64,000 bases of DNA from Paenibacillus macquariensis (GCF_900156375.1 NZ_FTNK01000008.1:62001-126000), one strand, 5' to 3'; counted from the stretch's first letter, positions 8,797 through 18,359 are shown. A program made the numbers and translations. The notes: generated by a model from the letters alone, not told the origin.

Positions 8797-10011
8797 ATGA
8801 ACATGTTAGTAAAAGACGGGGGAACACCGTATAAAACAAAGCCTTTCCCAACATGGCCTTTTTCGGATGAGAGAGAACTTCAATTGGTTGAGGAAGTGGT
8901 TAAAAGCCGAAATTGGTGGCGAATGAGCGGGAATAAGGTCGTCGAATTTGAAGAAAAGTTCGCTAAGCTGCAGGACGCTGAGTACTGTCTTGGTGTTACA
9001 AATGGGACTCATGCTATTGAGCTTGCGTTGTATACGTTAGGAATAGGTATTGGAGATGAAGTTATTCTCCCGGCATTTACCTTTATTTCTACAGCAACAG
9101 CTGTTTTGTATTGCAATGCGACGCCTATTCTTGTTGATGTTGACCCTGAAACATTTTGTATGACGCCGGAAGCCTTTGAAAAGGCCATTACCCCTAAAAC
9201 GAAGGCTGTTATACCCGTACATATGGCAGGGCATTCCTGTGACATGGATGCCATTTGTGAGATCGCACGAAAGCATGGGATAAAGGTTGTCGAAGATGCG
9301 GCGCATGCCCATGGTGCCGAGTACAAGGCGAAAAGAATGGGAAGCTTTGGTGATATGTCGATCTTTAGCTTTCAAAATGGAAAACTTATGACTTGTGGAG
9401 AAGGGGGCGCCCTTGTAACAAACAACAAGGAGCTATATGAGAAAGCTTATCTTATCCATGGTGTAGGAAGGCCCAAAGGAGATAGGGTTTACGCACACCT
9501 GGTGCTGGGATCTAATTACCGCATGAATGAGTTTCAGGCAGCCGTGCTCATCGCCCAGATGGAAAGACTTGAAAAAATGAATGAAAAGCGGCAAGTAAAC
9601 GCTGCATTGCTGGACAAGCTCTTAGCTGATGTCCAGGGGATAACGCCACAGGGGAAGAATTCTCATGCAACTTTAAACCCGCATTACATGTATATGTTCT
9701 ATTACAATTCAGAATATTTTGGCGGGCTGTCCCGGCAACAATTTGTTGAGCTGCTTATTATGGAGGGCGTGCCGTCCTTTGTAGCATATCCTGTTATATC
9801 GGAAACGATTTTTTTTAAAGAAAATAATTTTGCTGGTCGCATAAATGAATACCCACATCAGAATGAAGCGGATCTAACAAATGCGAAGAAAATCGCAGAC
9901 AATGTCGTGTGGCTACCACATTTTACATTGCTAGGTGATGAAGAAGATATATTTGAGATTGCAGGTGCAATTAAAAAAATCCAAAACTTTTTTCCCGAAA
10001 TATATAAATAG
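8797..10011 (+). CDS. 3-amino-5-hydroxybenzoate (AHBA) synthase, RifK-like
   Basis: A 404-residue PLP enzyme of the DegT/DnrJ/EryC1/StrS fold. The segments WWRMSGNKV, VTNGTHAIELAL, PVHMAG and GSNYRMNEFQAAVL closely match what I recall of RifK-type AHBA synthases. The cofactor lysine is Lys196 in FQNGKLMTCGEGG. AHBA synthase dehydrates and aromatises aminodehydroshikimate to AHBA. RifK also transaminates UDP-3-keto-glucose together with RifL. GGAGG lies eight bases before ATG 8797. The gene follows the dehydratase by 56 bp. This is the marker gene of AHBA pathways, otherwise best known from actinomycete ansamycins and mitomycin. A sugar aminotransferase of the same fold is the main alternative. 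Confidence 0.88.
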   Translation: MNMLVKDGGTPYKTKPFPTWPFSDERELQLVEEVVKSRNWWRMSGNKVVEFEEKFAKLQDAEYCLGVTNGTHAIELALYTLGIGIGDEVILPAFTFISTATAVLYCNATPILVDVDPETFCMTPEAFEKAITPKTKAVIPVHMAGHSCDMDAICEIARKHGIKVVEDAAHAHGAEYKAKRMGSFGDMSIFSFQNGKLMTCGEGGALVTNNKELYEKAYLIHGVGRPKGDRVYAHLVLGSNYRMNEFQAAVLIAQMERLEKMNEKRQVNAALLDKLLADVQGITPQGKNSHATLNPHYMYMFYYNSEYFGGLSRQQFVELLIMEGVPSFVAYPVISETIFFKENNFAGRINEYPHQNEADLTNAKKIADNVVWLPHFTLLGDEEDIFEIAGAIKKIQNFFPEIYK

Positions 10012-10047
10012 CTTATGAATGCATAATATATTGGAGTAGGTGATACC

Positions 10048-10674
10048 TTGGAAAAGGGGATAGTTTTCGATTTTGATGGTGTAATCATTGATTCATCTGA
10101 AATTCAAAGACAAGCATTCACGGAAAGTTATAATCTCATTGTAGGAGAGGGTACACCCTCTATCGATGAATTTTTAAGCCATAGCGGGGATTCGCTTGAA
10201 AATATATTTATTAAAATGAAGCTGCCGCTTGAGATGGTTGAACCTTATAAAAGAATCAGCCGTGAAAAAATTGGGGGAGTAAAAATCTACAATGGAATGA
10301 GTGATTTACTCAAACTATTGAAAAAGAATGGATATAAATGTGGTTTGTGCACAGGTAAAGATAGGCTGAGAACCTTAGAGCTTCTTGATAAATTGATGCT
10401 AAATGAATATTTTGATACCGTTGTATGCTCGGATGATGTGAAGAACCCCAAACCCCATCCGGATAGTCTAGTTCTTGCTATCAATAACCTAGGTGTTAGT
10501 TTTGACAGTGTAGTTATGGTCGGGGATGCCACGAACGATATTATTTGTGCTAAGTTGGCTGGCGTCAAGGTTGTTGCTGTTACTTGGGGAGATGTACCTA
10601 AGAATGTCCTTGAACAAGAGTCACCAGACTATATGGTCAATACCGTTGATGAGCTTTTGAATGTTATTGCCTAG
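10048..10674 (+). CDS. HAD-family phosphatase, RifM-like
   Basis: A 208-residue haloacid-dehalogenase-type hydrolase. Motif I is FDFDGVIIDSS with nucleophile and acid/base Asp residues. Motif II lies near LCTGKDR, and motifs III/IV are in KNPKPHPDS and VGDATNDIICA. The beta-phosphoglucomutase-like helical cap follows motif I. The start is TTG 10048 with GGAG and AGGTGA upstream, 36 bp after the AHBA synthase gene. RifM is a phosphatase of this type needed for AHBA formation, and it is always found with RifL, RifN and RifK. It is the last gene of the apparent operon; directly after it the sequence becomes mobile-element debris. The specific substrate is inferred. Confidence 0.84.
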   Translation: MEKGIVFDFDGVIIDSSEIQRQAFTESYNLIVGEGTPSIDEFLSHSGDSLENIFIKMKLPLEMVEPYKRISREKIGGVKIYNGMSDLLKLLKKNGYKCGLCTGKDRLRTLELLDKLMLNEYFDTVVCSDDVKNPKPHPDSLVLAINNLGVSFDSVVMVGDATNDIICAKLAGVKVVAVTWGDVPKNVLEQESPDYMVNTVDELLNVIA

Positions 10675-11077
10675 GTCGTGAGATTGAACTCAGCGTTATG
10701 GCAACAATGTTTGGGGAGTCGCAATCATAACCGTCCAGCGTCTTGTAGAGCGGAAATCCGGCGCGGCTGAGTAGCCTCCATCTTGCAGAGCTGCACGGCG
10801 CTGGCTGATCACGAGCTTCTAGCAGAAGGCGGAAATCCCGCCGCAACCAGCTGGACAAGTCCTGCATCGTACGCAATGCCTCTCTCAGCTCAGCATGCTC
10901 GGGAAGGGCTTTGCGGTTCAGGCTGTTTAACCAGGCACCGGGGCTGTGCAGCAAGCGGACGACAAAACGCGGTTCTTTACCTGCAGAACTGCTTATATAA
11001 GGAAAGCTGGCTAAATTCCCCCTGACGATGATGGGTAAAATTGCACGATTTTTTTGATTTTGCTTGACGAAATCCAC
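10664..11077 (-). pseudogene. Mobile-element remnant, possibly IstB-like
   Basis: The reverse strand has an open frame of 137 codons ending just inside the phosphatase gene. Near its C-terminus it reads RAGFPLYKTLDGYD, which resembles the segment before the AAA domain of some IS21 IstB helper proteins. No Walker motif follows, so at most this is an N-terminal piece. The region is visibly richer in GC than the AHBA genes, which suggests a foreign origin. The assignment is weak: it rests on one motif. The stretch up to 11257 contains no other recognisable gene. Confidence 0.3.
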
Positions 11078-11257
11078 CTCAATGGAAAGAGCGCACTAAA
11101 GGTATTGGATCGCCTCCCCTCATGGGTATTTTGAAGTGCCTCATATTCGATTAGGAACTTGACTCTTGCAAAATCTTTGCCATGTATAATGCAGTAGAAG
11201 GCTGACGAGCAGTTCTCCATGTAATACTCTACTAAAATACACTAGGTGGATCTAATT

Positions 11258-12091
11258 ATGAGATGGTATGGTATATTTGTTCAAAGTGGCAAAGAAGAAG
11301 AAGTTAAAATTAATATTTATCAACGACTTGGAACTTCGAAAGTATTATGCTGTGTACCTAAAAGAAAAATACCTGAGAAAAAGAATGGGATCATATGTGA
11401 TGCGATAAAAACAATTTTTCCTGGATATGTTTTTATACAAACTGATATGGATAACGAGAAATATTACAAAATCAAGTCAATACCTGAAATTATAAAAATA
11501 TTAAATTATCGAAATAAAAGAGACATCTCACGCGGTAACAATAGGTTTAACGAAGAAGGGAACTTTAAATATATTCCTGATATCGAGATGGAAAATATAA
11601 TAAAGATTATTAATGAAAATGATATAGTGGAATATTCCAATATATTATTTCGAAATGACAAGGTATTAGTTATTTCTGGGCCTTTAAAAGGAATGGAAGG
11701 TAACATTCAAAGAATAGATAAGCACAAAAAACGAGCGAAATTATCCTTGGAATTTATGGGAAGCCAAAAGCTTATAGACATAGGTATTGAAATTATAAGG
11801 CCGACTTTTAAAATCGGCGGTGAGTTCGAAGAACTTGGAAGAGAAATGATGATGAATGAAACGAAAAAAAAAATCGAAGATATGATTATCGAGTTAATGG
11901 AACTGCCACAGAACACAATATTGAATCAATTCAAAAATATTGGCATTAACTCCCTAACTTTTATTCGTTTGATCGTAAATATAGAATCTGTTTTTGGTGT
12001 GGAGATACCTGATAACCTCTTAAATGTGGAAGCAATATCATGCGTGGATGACGTCGTAAGTTTTATTGAAGCCAATGCAGCCGTAAACTAA
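11258..12091 (+). CDS. LoaP-type NusG antiterminator fused to an acyl carrier protein
   Basis: A 277-residue fusion. Residues 1-105 form a NusG N-terminal domain (MRWYGIFVQSGKEEE, then FPGYVFIQTDM). Residues about 128-185 hold the KOW domain with SGPLKGMEGNI and KKRAKLSLEFMG, in the style of LoaP, the NusG paralogue that promotes read-through in Bacillus polyketide operons. From Met197 to the end is a complete carrier domain with GINSLTFIRLIV, where Ser232 is the phosphopantetheine site. No stop separates the two parts. AGGTGG precedes ATG 11258. Three consecutive Met codons (197-199) follow GGAAGAG, so a separate ACP might also be made by internal initiation. It lies in the AHBA cluster and probably controls it. 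A fused carrier on an elongation factor is unusual. Confidence 0.82.
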   Translation: MRWYGIFVQSGKEEEVKINIYQRLGTSKVLCCVPKRKIPEKKNGIICDAIKTIFPGYVFIQTDMDNEKYYKIKSIPEIIKILNYRNKRDISRGNNRFNEEGNFKYIPDIEMENIIKIINENDIVEYSNILFRNDKVLVISGPLKGMEGNIQRIDKHKKRAKLSLEFMGSQKLIDIGIEIIRPTFKIGGEFEELGREMMMNETKKKIEDMIIELMELPQNTILNQFKNIGINSLTFIRLIVNIESVFGVEIPDNLLNVEAISCVDDVVSFIEANAAVN

Positions 12092-12879
12092 CATTTAAGA
12101 TTTTCACATGACTTCCTTCTTCATTTGTAGGCGAGGTCGTGTTATCAGGTAGCGTCAAGAAGTTTGTGTAAGGTACGATTATCCATCGGGACGATAGATA
12201 ATAAAAAATAAGAATTAAATTTGGCTCAAAACCAAAACCAGTTCTTGACGAAATAATCCAAGGTTGAAGATGGAAAAACACATTTTCTGATCCTGTAATG
12301 TTGTAAGTCCGACCAAATAACAAAGGAATTAGCAGATGCAGACTAAGTGTATATCAATGAAATGCTCAACTTACTAGAACTAGAGATATGAGCGCAGATG
12401 AAATTCATATAGAAGAATCCGCAGCACTCGTAAAGGAAGTAATGAAACACTTACCGTACGGTACCTTTCAGTATTTGAGAAGATCGTATACCTCTTGGTT
12501 TCAACCATCCGCATGCAGTGTTCGCAGTGTATGTTGGTTTTGTTTGGGTATATGACTTTATTGGGCCTAAAAGACGATATAGCAAGCTCTTTTGAGCACG
12601 AGCAGCTGAACGAGCCATTGGCTCAACCACAGAATCTGAAAATGGATTACGCGAGATAAGTTGCCATTGTTGTAGAGACGTCCACGTTAAGTGAATTCGA
12701 GTTGTCTGAGCACTATCGAACGAAGGGGATGTTTGTAGAGCAAGTGGAAGCCTAGCGTAACGCTTGTATGCAAGCCAACGGAGGTGTTGCAGAGCAAGCA
12801 ATAAATCTACAAAAATAACTGCGCAACAAATAAAGCGAGAATAAGAGCCTTACTCGTGAATTGAAACGAAAAGATGCGG
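12092..12879. other. Gene-free stretch, mixed debris
   Basis: No coherent reading frame on either strand matches a family I know. Composition changes along the stretch and short frames are interrupted by stops, as in the neighbouring pseudogenes. It may contain the lost 5' part of the group II intron or another worn insertion sequence, but I see no diagnostic motif. Confidence 0.4.
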
Positions 12880-13465
12880 GCATTAACTGAAACCGCAGCC
12901 CTACTGGTGTTGTGAAAAAAGGCTCGACAGATCGTGTGTCATGAAAAGGCAATTTGGGAAGTTGCCTTATGCTATCTAAAAGATGAGGGTAGGCCCCTCG
13001 AAATCTACTATACAGGTAGAGGTTTGAAATCACCTTAAGGTGCTGTTATCAAAAGCAATGGTATTGAGCGTTAAGAAAAAGGTGAAACTTAAGATTTCGT
13101 CAGATGTGAGTTATGGAGTTGAACGAAAATAAAACCACCGATGACGTTTCGATATGCTTCTGAAGCTATCAAAACGAATCGCAGTTTTGGAATAAATCTA
13201 GAATTAATCCTGTTTACTGTCTAGATGGTAGCTGGAATAAAGGTGGCAAGAACATAACTTGGGTTTTAGATAGAAAGTGAGAAACTACGATTTCGATGTA
13301 AAAGGAAAAGCCATAAGTAAAGAACTTACGAGGGCGAAAGTACCAATGCGAAATATAGGGGCGAAACAGTTTATACCTACGATGAAGCTTCTGTAATGGA
13401 AAGGGAGCGAAGGAACTGTATTATCCAGCTTATAAATTTGGTCAACCATTATTGGGAGGAACTAG
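12880..13465 (+). ncRNA. Degenerate group II intron RNA (domain I-IV region)
   Basis: The stretch before the reverse-transcriptase remnant resembles the structured 5' part of bacterial group II introns. It has pieces such as AACCGCAGCCCTACTGG, the ATGAAGCTTCTGTAATGGAA segment and GGAGCGAAGGAACT just before the ORF. I could not place the GTGYG 5' splice end or domain V, so boundaries are approximate. The intron is presumably inactive because its protein is broken. Covariance-model scanning would settle the limits. Confidence 0.5.
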
Positions 13466-14030
13466 ATGGAAAAGGCAAAGTCATTTAACATTACTAAAAG
13501 AGAAGTGTAGGAAGGCGTACAAAGCAGTAAAAGCAAACAAAGGCTCGGTAGGCATAGACTACCGAGCCTTAGAAGAGTTCGACAAAAGTCTAAGAGACAA
13601 CCTATATAAGATATGGAATAGGATGGCATCGGGTAGGTACTTAGGTACTTTCTGCAACCAGTAAAGGCAGTCGGAATTCCTAAGAAAAGTGGTGGAAGAC
13701 GTGTTTTGGGTATTCTCAACATAGAGGATAGATTGCCCAAATGGTAGTGAGAAATTCGCTAGAGCCATATGTAGATTATTATTTTCTATCGGATTCCTAA
13801 GGATATCGCCGAAACAAGTCAGCACATGATGCCGTAGACATAACAAGGCAAAGATGCTGAAAATATAATTGGGTACTCGAATTCAATATCAAAGGACTTT
13901 TTGATAACTTCAGTCATTCACTTCTAATGAGGGCAGTTCATAAACACACCCATTATAAATGGGAAGTGTTATATAAGCTTGTGCGATGATGTCAAATAGG
14001 ATCGCGTAAAACAACTCTGCAGTTACTTTA
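13466..14030 (+). pseudogene. ltrA: Group II intron reverse transcriptase/maturase, broken
   Basis: Pieces in several frames together read as an LtrA N-terminus. MEKAKSFNITKREV stops at a TAG, then KAVKANKGSVGIDYRALEEF continues in another frame. A further shift gives PVKAVGIPKKSGGRRVLGI with LNIEDR, then VVRNSLEPYVD, SAHDAVDI and VLEFNIKGLFDNF. These are the RT0-RT3 blocks. At least four frame breaks are visible, and the YADD box, X domain and endonuclease domain are missing. It therefore cannot encode an active maturase. It sits directly after the intron-like RNA and before another transposase remnant. Confidence 0.75.
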
Positions 14031-14099
14031 GTTCTGAAATGGTTCAGGCTACTATGAACAGTTACCTTTTGAATGTTTGAGATTACGCCAAGCCTAAAT

Positions 14100-14545
14100 T
14101 TTCGGTTCTTTTATTTGCCGGACTAGTTCCGGAAACGAAGTAATTTCCGGATGGGTGAAGTATAAATAATGCATCCGCAGACTCTTGGATCAATGGGAGG
14201 ACGACCGCCATCCTTGTATAGCGGAAGAATCTTCTCTAGCACGATGGAGTCATCCACATGATCGATATAATCTATGAGTTCAGGGTCAAAGCCGAGTGCG
14301 TTATAATAGTAATAGTGGTAGGGAAGCAATTTTAACTGTAACTCCATGAAAATGCACCTCGCATATTGGTATTTTTGGTCGGTGGGATACTTCCATTTTA
14401 CCATTTGATGCATCAGTGCATTTTGGTTTTTATATATTTGTGAGCTTTTTGAACAGGCTCTAATAGAATTAAATTTACAGGGACGAAGTTGCGTAGTACA
14501 ACTCGCATACCGTACGGACCTGCTCGTCAAATAAAGCGACAACAG
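14100..14545 (-). pseudogene. Transposase N-terminal remnant (IS1182/IS5-like)
   Basis: The reverse strand reads DSIVLEKILPLYKDGGRPP followed by IDPRV. This is the N-terminal signature of IS1182- or IS5-type DDE transposases, in which a GRPxIDP motif precedes the first catalytic helices. After CGCIIYTS the frame leaves the family pattern, and no DDE region is present. Upstream residues in the same frame do not look like transposase. It is a worn fragment. Confidence 0.5.
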
Positions 14546-14895
14546 TTTGGCAGCTTGGGCAGACGTAAGGCGCTTGGCCTTTACCGTCCGTTGATGAGCC
14601 TGGCGGATTCGTTCGAGAATCGGTAAATCAATCTCCCTATGTAGCTGGCGTTTGGCATTTGGGTGTTAAAATTATTCTTAGAGACGTTGCAGGCGAAGCC
14701 TGTCCCACAGATTGCTTTGTCCGACTAGAATGCCCATAGGCTATCAGGCTCAGGTCGCTGGAGATAATTGCAATACACTCGATTTTTTAAAGTAATGACG
14801 GGTAAACACGACCTTCATCGCCAGTTCCGATGGAATTGGGTTATAGAAGCAAAGTAGAAATTAAGCATAAAAATATTTTTCGAGGAGAAGATAAT
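14546..14895. other. Gene-poor stretch before the BtrH-like gene
   Basis: The reverse strand shows a basic, Gln/Arg-rich fragment (LERIRQAHQRT, then AKRLTSAQAAKLL). It could be further transposase debris, but I cannot name it. The last 70 bases become AT-rich and carry the ribosome site of the next gene (GAGGAGA at about 14882). No clear promoter is seen. Confidence 0.35.
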
Positions 14896-15891
14896 ATGAA
14901 AAAGCTGCTACCCTTTTTAGTTCCTCCTATTAGGACATTCAACTATCTAGCTTGTGAATTAGGAATAACGTCAACCATTGAAGAGTCAATACCTTGGTAT
15001 CAGATGAATTATTTACAATTATGTTGCCCTAAAACAGATTTAAACTTAGAAGACCATAAGCTAGTTTTTTCATTATTAAGAAACCCTTTTTTAAGCAGAA
15101 CTTATCTTACAAAATCCTTTGTTGAAGATATTACTGATCCAATTCAGTTTATTATCGTTTCATTGAATCATGGATATTATGTGAATACATATATCAACGA
15201 ATACTTCTTACCAAACCGGCAGGCTTATTATTCACAAAGCTTTTTACATGATATTCTAATAATAGGTTATGATGATGATGAAAAGATACTAAATGCAGTA
15301 GGTTATAACAGAGAAGGTCAATTTGTTCCTGAAAAGGTGTCTTATGATGATTTTCGCGATGGCTTTATATTTTGCTCTTCTATGAATAATACAGAGCAAA
15401 GAACATTCAGTTTAATAATTCCGAAAAAGGAAGATTTCCATTTTAATGTTTCATTTATATTAAATCAAATGGAAGATTTTTTGAATGGTACGAATGATGC
15501 ACAGTTTAAATACTTTAATATTCCAATAAATGAACAAGATGCCTATGGAAAAGATGTGTATGAATATATATTATCCTACATTAAGGCGAACACAACTTTT
15601 TGGGACATAAGAGTTTTTCGTTTGTTACTTGAACACAAAGCGGCTTTATTAGAACGAATAAATTTTTTAGGAAAAATGGGATATATAAAAAATATAGATG
15701 AACTTATTATTAGTAGCGAAAAACTGGTAAATACAGCAAATATTTTATTTAATTGTACTCTAAAATTTAATATTGCTAATGCTTTTGGAACTTATGAAAA
15801 GGATAAATTGAGTGTACTCATTAAACAAATAGAACAACAAGAAGAGGATATTCTAAAAAACGTGATATTAAAGATCAAAGAAATAATATAA
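14896..15891 (+). CDS. BtrH-like (papain-fold) carrier-protein acyltransferase candidate
   Basis: A 331-residue cytoplasmic protein. ATG 14896 is chosen because GAGGAGA lies seven bases upstream; the open frame extends 66 bases further left without a ribosome site. The N-terminal 180 residues have the layout of BtrH-type proteins: a Cys near the start (Cys20), then a strand pair FIIVSLNHGYY, then a His (His118) in FLHDILIIGYDDD. The C-terminal 120 residues are predicted helical. The same two-part layout forms the end of the PKS at 688-5391. BtrH moves an acyl group from a carrier protein to its acceptor in butirosin synthesis, so a transfer or unmasking role in this cluster is plausible. Catalytic residues are guesses. 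The gene is intact although flanked by pseudogenes, which suggests selection. Confidence 0.6.
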   Translation: MKKLLPFLVPPIRTFNYLACELGITSTIEESIPWYQMNYLQLCCPKTDLNLEDHKLVFSLLRNPFLSRTYLTKSFVEDITDPIQFIIVSLNHGYYVNTYINEYFLPNRQAYYSQSFLHDILIIGYDDDEKILNAVGYNREGQFVPEKVSYDDFRDGFIFCSSMNNTEQRTFSLIIPKKEDFHFNVSFILNQMEDFLNGTNDAQFKYFNIPINEQDAYGKDVYEYILSYIKANTTFWDIRVFRLLLEHKAALLERINFLGKMGYIKNIDELIISSEKLVNTANILFNCTLKFNIANAFGTYEKDKLSVLIKQIEQQEEDILKNVILKIKEII

Positions 15892-15989
15892 GAGGCCTTT
15901 TAAAAAGTACCAATGGGTCTGAATACGGCAATATGACTCAACAGTACAAACTTCAAATAAGAAGAAAACCCTTGAACGGGAAGGTGGTC

Positions 15990-16862
15990 TGGTCATACCC
16001 CTGTCAAGTAGACAGATGAAAAAAACTCAAATAACGCGTGCCGATACTCAATCGGCACGTGCTGTTTGAGTTTTTGCCTGAAACCGTTGATAGTTATAGA
16101 AGTAGATATAATCTTCAACGGCTTGATGTATCTCGACTTCTGACTTACACTGATGAAGATACAACTTCTCTGTTTTGAGATGCGAAAAGAAGGATTCGAT
16201 GCATGCGTTATCTAGGCAGGTTGTTTTGCGAGGGTGGCTACCTTTGATGTTGAATGCTTCTAGTCGTGTGTAATACGCATGAGACGTATATTGGAAGCCT
16301 TGATCCGAATAGAGCACGGCTTCCAAGTCTCTTTTCTTTGTCCACTGATCGACCTTATCCAGCACGAGTTTGACATCATTACGATCGGATAATTGCCAAG
16401 CTACAATCTCATTATTAAACAAATCCTGAATTGCCGACAGGTAATAAAAGCGTGTACCATCGGAGATAAGTGATATCTGTGACCATCTTTTGTGTAGCAT
16501 GAAAGTGACGCTTCAATCGGTTAGGATATACGACAGAAGGTGTATAACTCAATCGTTGTCGTTTCTTTCGAATCACAGATTGGATGGATAATTCTTTAAT
16601 GAGACGAGATACTTTTTTATGGTTGACACGGTAGCCTTCTTCCCACAAAGCCGTCACCATACGAGGATATCCGAAATAAAGGATGAACGGAATGAATGTC
16701 CATCATGTATTTCATGATTTCGTGATCCCGAGTTTGTGTTACGGCCCGTCGTGACCGTGTAGCTCGCCACTTATAGTAACTGGCTCTAGGTACTCCTGAG
16801 ATGGCTAGCAGGTGTGTGACTCCGTGTAGATCACGTAGTTGTTCAATCACTTGGTATTTTTC
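15990..16862 (-). mobile_element. IS3-family element A with broken orfB
   Basis: The left end reads GGTCATACCCCTGTCAAGTA followed by GACAG, close to the end at 17121, so it is an IS3-type terminal repeat. The orfB transposase is on the reverse strand in three pieces. 16850-16617 gives the HTH-like start (ISGVPRASYYKW), 16660-16415 gives VIRKKRQRLSYTPSVVYPNRL, and 16500-16048 gives the DDE core with LYSDQGFQYTS and DNACIESFFSHLKTEKLY. At least two frameshifts separate these, so the transposase is inactive. No matching orfA lies on the same strand beyond 16862, so the right end is lost. Confidence 0.8.
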
Positions 16863-16865
16863 TCT

Positions 16866-17110
16866 GACTGAGGAAGCCTCCTTAGAGGGATCAGTGAGCT
16901 ATAAGTTGTAGCAGAAAGCTTAGAAATAAGAAATTGCACACAATTAAAGGTATGGGTAAAGAAATGGCTAGACGGGGAGAAATTTGATGTTCGTAAGGGC
17001 CAATCAAATCCATTTAAAGGACGTGCCCGTACAGTATTTGACACCGTAGAGGAAGAATCGAGATTATCTGACAGTAAAGGTGGATAACTTAAAAAAGCGG
17101 TATCCAAATC
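16866..17110 (+). pseudogene. IS3 orfA C-terminal remnant, inverted relative to neighbours
   Basis: Reading forward, VAESLEIRNCTQLKVWVKK continues into LDGEKFDVRKGQSNPFKGR and VFDTVEEESRLS, then after a break LKKRYPNLVKGG. This is the usual C-terminal half of an IS150-type OrfA. It points opposite to both flanking orfB genes and has no N-terminal HTH. It stops at the terminal repeat of element B, so B probably inserted into an older IS3 copy here. Confidence 0.6.
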
Positions 17111-17119
17111 TGGTAAAGG

Positions 17120-17835
17120 TGGTCATATCCCCGTCAAGTAGACAGCAAAAAAAAAGAAGTTATTCAAGAGGCGATCGCTTCCCGGTACTCAACCGGGGAT
17201 AGGTCGCCGAGTTTTTTTTGGAACCGCTCGTGGTTGTAGTAATCGATGTATTCTTCAATTAATCGCTCTACTTCAGCAACATCTTTTGGCTTTGCTAGGT
17301 GTAATTTCTCAGTCTTCAGATGTGAGAAGAATGATTCGATGCAAGCATTATCAAAGCAGTTTCCTCGTCTAGAATGACTTTCCTTAAGTTGCTGATCAGC
17401 AAGCAGTTTCGCGTAAGCTCTTGTGGTGTACTGGAAGCCTTGGTCAGAGTGTAGTAAGGCTGTGGGTGCTTTTACCTGTTTTACTGTCTCCAGAACGAGC
17501 TGCAGATCATTCCGTTCTCCCAGTTTCCAAGCAATAATTTCGTTGTTGTAAAGATCAAGAATTGCAGATAAATACAGAAAGCCGTGTCCTACTCGGACAA
17601 AAGTAATATCCGTCACTAATTTAATTTATGTTGCCTCTGCTGTGAATTCACGGTTCAGCACATTTGGAAAGAGAACAGACGGCTTACGTTCAGCAAAGGG
17701 TCGTTTCTTTCGGATAACCGATTGAATGTCTAGCTCTCGCATCAGTCTGCGTACCTTCTTGTGGTTAACTACCAAACCCTCTTTACGCAAGGCCGTGCGC
17801 ATACGGAAATAACCTAATGAGATCGCAACCGGTGT
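17120..17835 (-). mobile_element. IS3-family element B, truncated and interrupted orfB
   Basis: The left end is GGTCATATCCCCGTCAAGTA followed by GACAG, matching element A. The reverse strand encodes an IS150-type OrfB. The piece 17616-17164 holds VTDITFVRVG, LHSDQGFQYTT, DNACIESFFSHLKTEKLH and ends at FQKKLGDLSPVEYREAIAS. The preceding part (VIRKKRPFAERKPSVLFPN) is in frame but separated by a stop near 17622. It ends near 17835 at an IS4 fragment, so the 5' part and orfA are gone. Confidence 0.78.
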
Positions 17836-17879
17836 ATAGCAAGAATATGTTCCTTTAACACGCCTGTTGATTAACTAAA

Positions 17880-18260
17880 TTATGTAACCTCAATAAACCA
17901 AAAAAGGTTATATTTCTGAACAATATGTTGAATCCGCACCAGCCATTCAACCGGTAATCTACAAATAGCACGAGAGAATCGGGCAAAAGAAAGGGTTGCA
18001 TGCCGAGGCAATGTTGGATTAGTGGCATCAAACAGCCACTTGAGCAGTACGTAAACCATCAAAGCTCCAAACAGTTGACCATACACGGCATTTTCGATGG
18101 TGCCAAACAATGTGGGGATGTTTAAATGCTGTTTAATCCAGCGGAAAAAGACCTCGATCTGCCAACGAGCTTTATACATCTTTGCGATTTGTTCCGCAGC
18201 CACCTGCATTAAATCCGTAACGACTCGAATCTCCCGGCCTTCAAAGTCCTGAAATATCAC
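17880..18260 (-). pseudogene. IS4-family transposase C-terminal fragment
   Basis: A 126-residue reverse-strand frame with the IS4 Y(2)R(3)E(6)K-type end: KMYKARWQIEVFFRWIKQHL, where the last catalytic Glu lies in IEVFF. TLFGTIENAVYGQ follows. The first two catalytic Asp residues are absent and no complete upstream part lies on the same strand. It is a truncated, inactive copy wedged between IS3 element B and the IS21 element. Confidence 0.75.
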
Positions 18261-18359
18261 TACCCGATGGCGTTTTTCGGATCGACACTGATCCGTCCCT
18301 AGTTGACACGTGATATCCCGAAGAACTGGAGAATCGAAAATTCCCTAGATAGAGCTGAA

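Noticed and set aside
4375..15891. A butirosin-type aminoglycoside pathway because of the BtrH-like proteins
   Set aside because: No 2-deoxystreptamine genes are present. The abbreviation AHBA also means 4-amino-2-hydroxybutyrate in butirosin; the genes here fit 3-amino-5-hydroxybenzoate instead.
16847..17107. Reverse-strand frame of 86 codons between the IS3 copies
   Set aside because: It is antisense to a clear IS3 orfA remnant on the forward strand.
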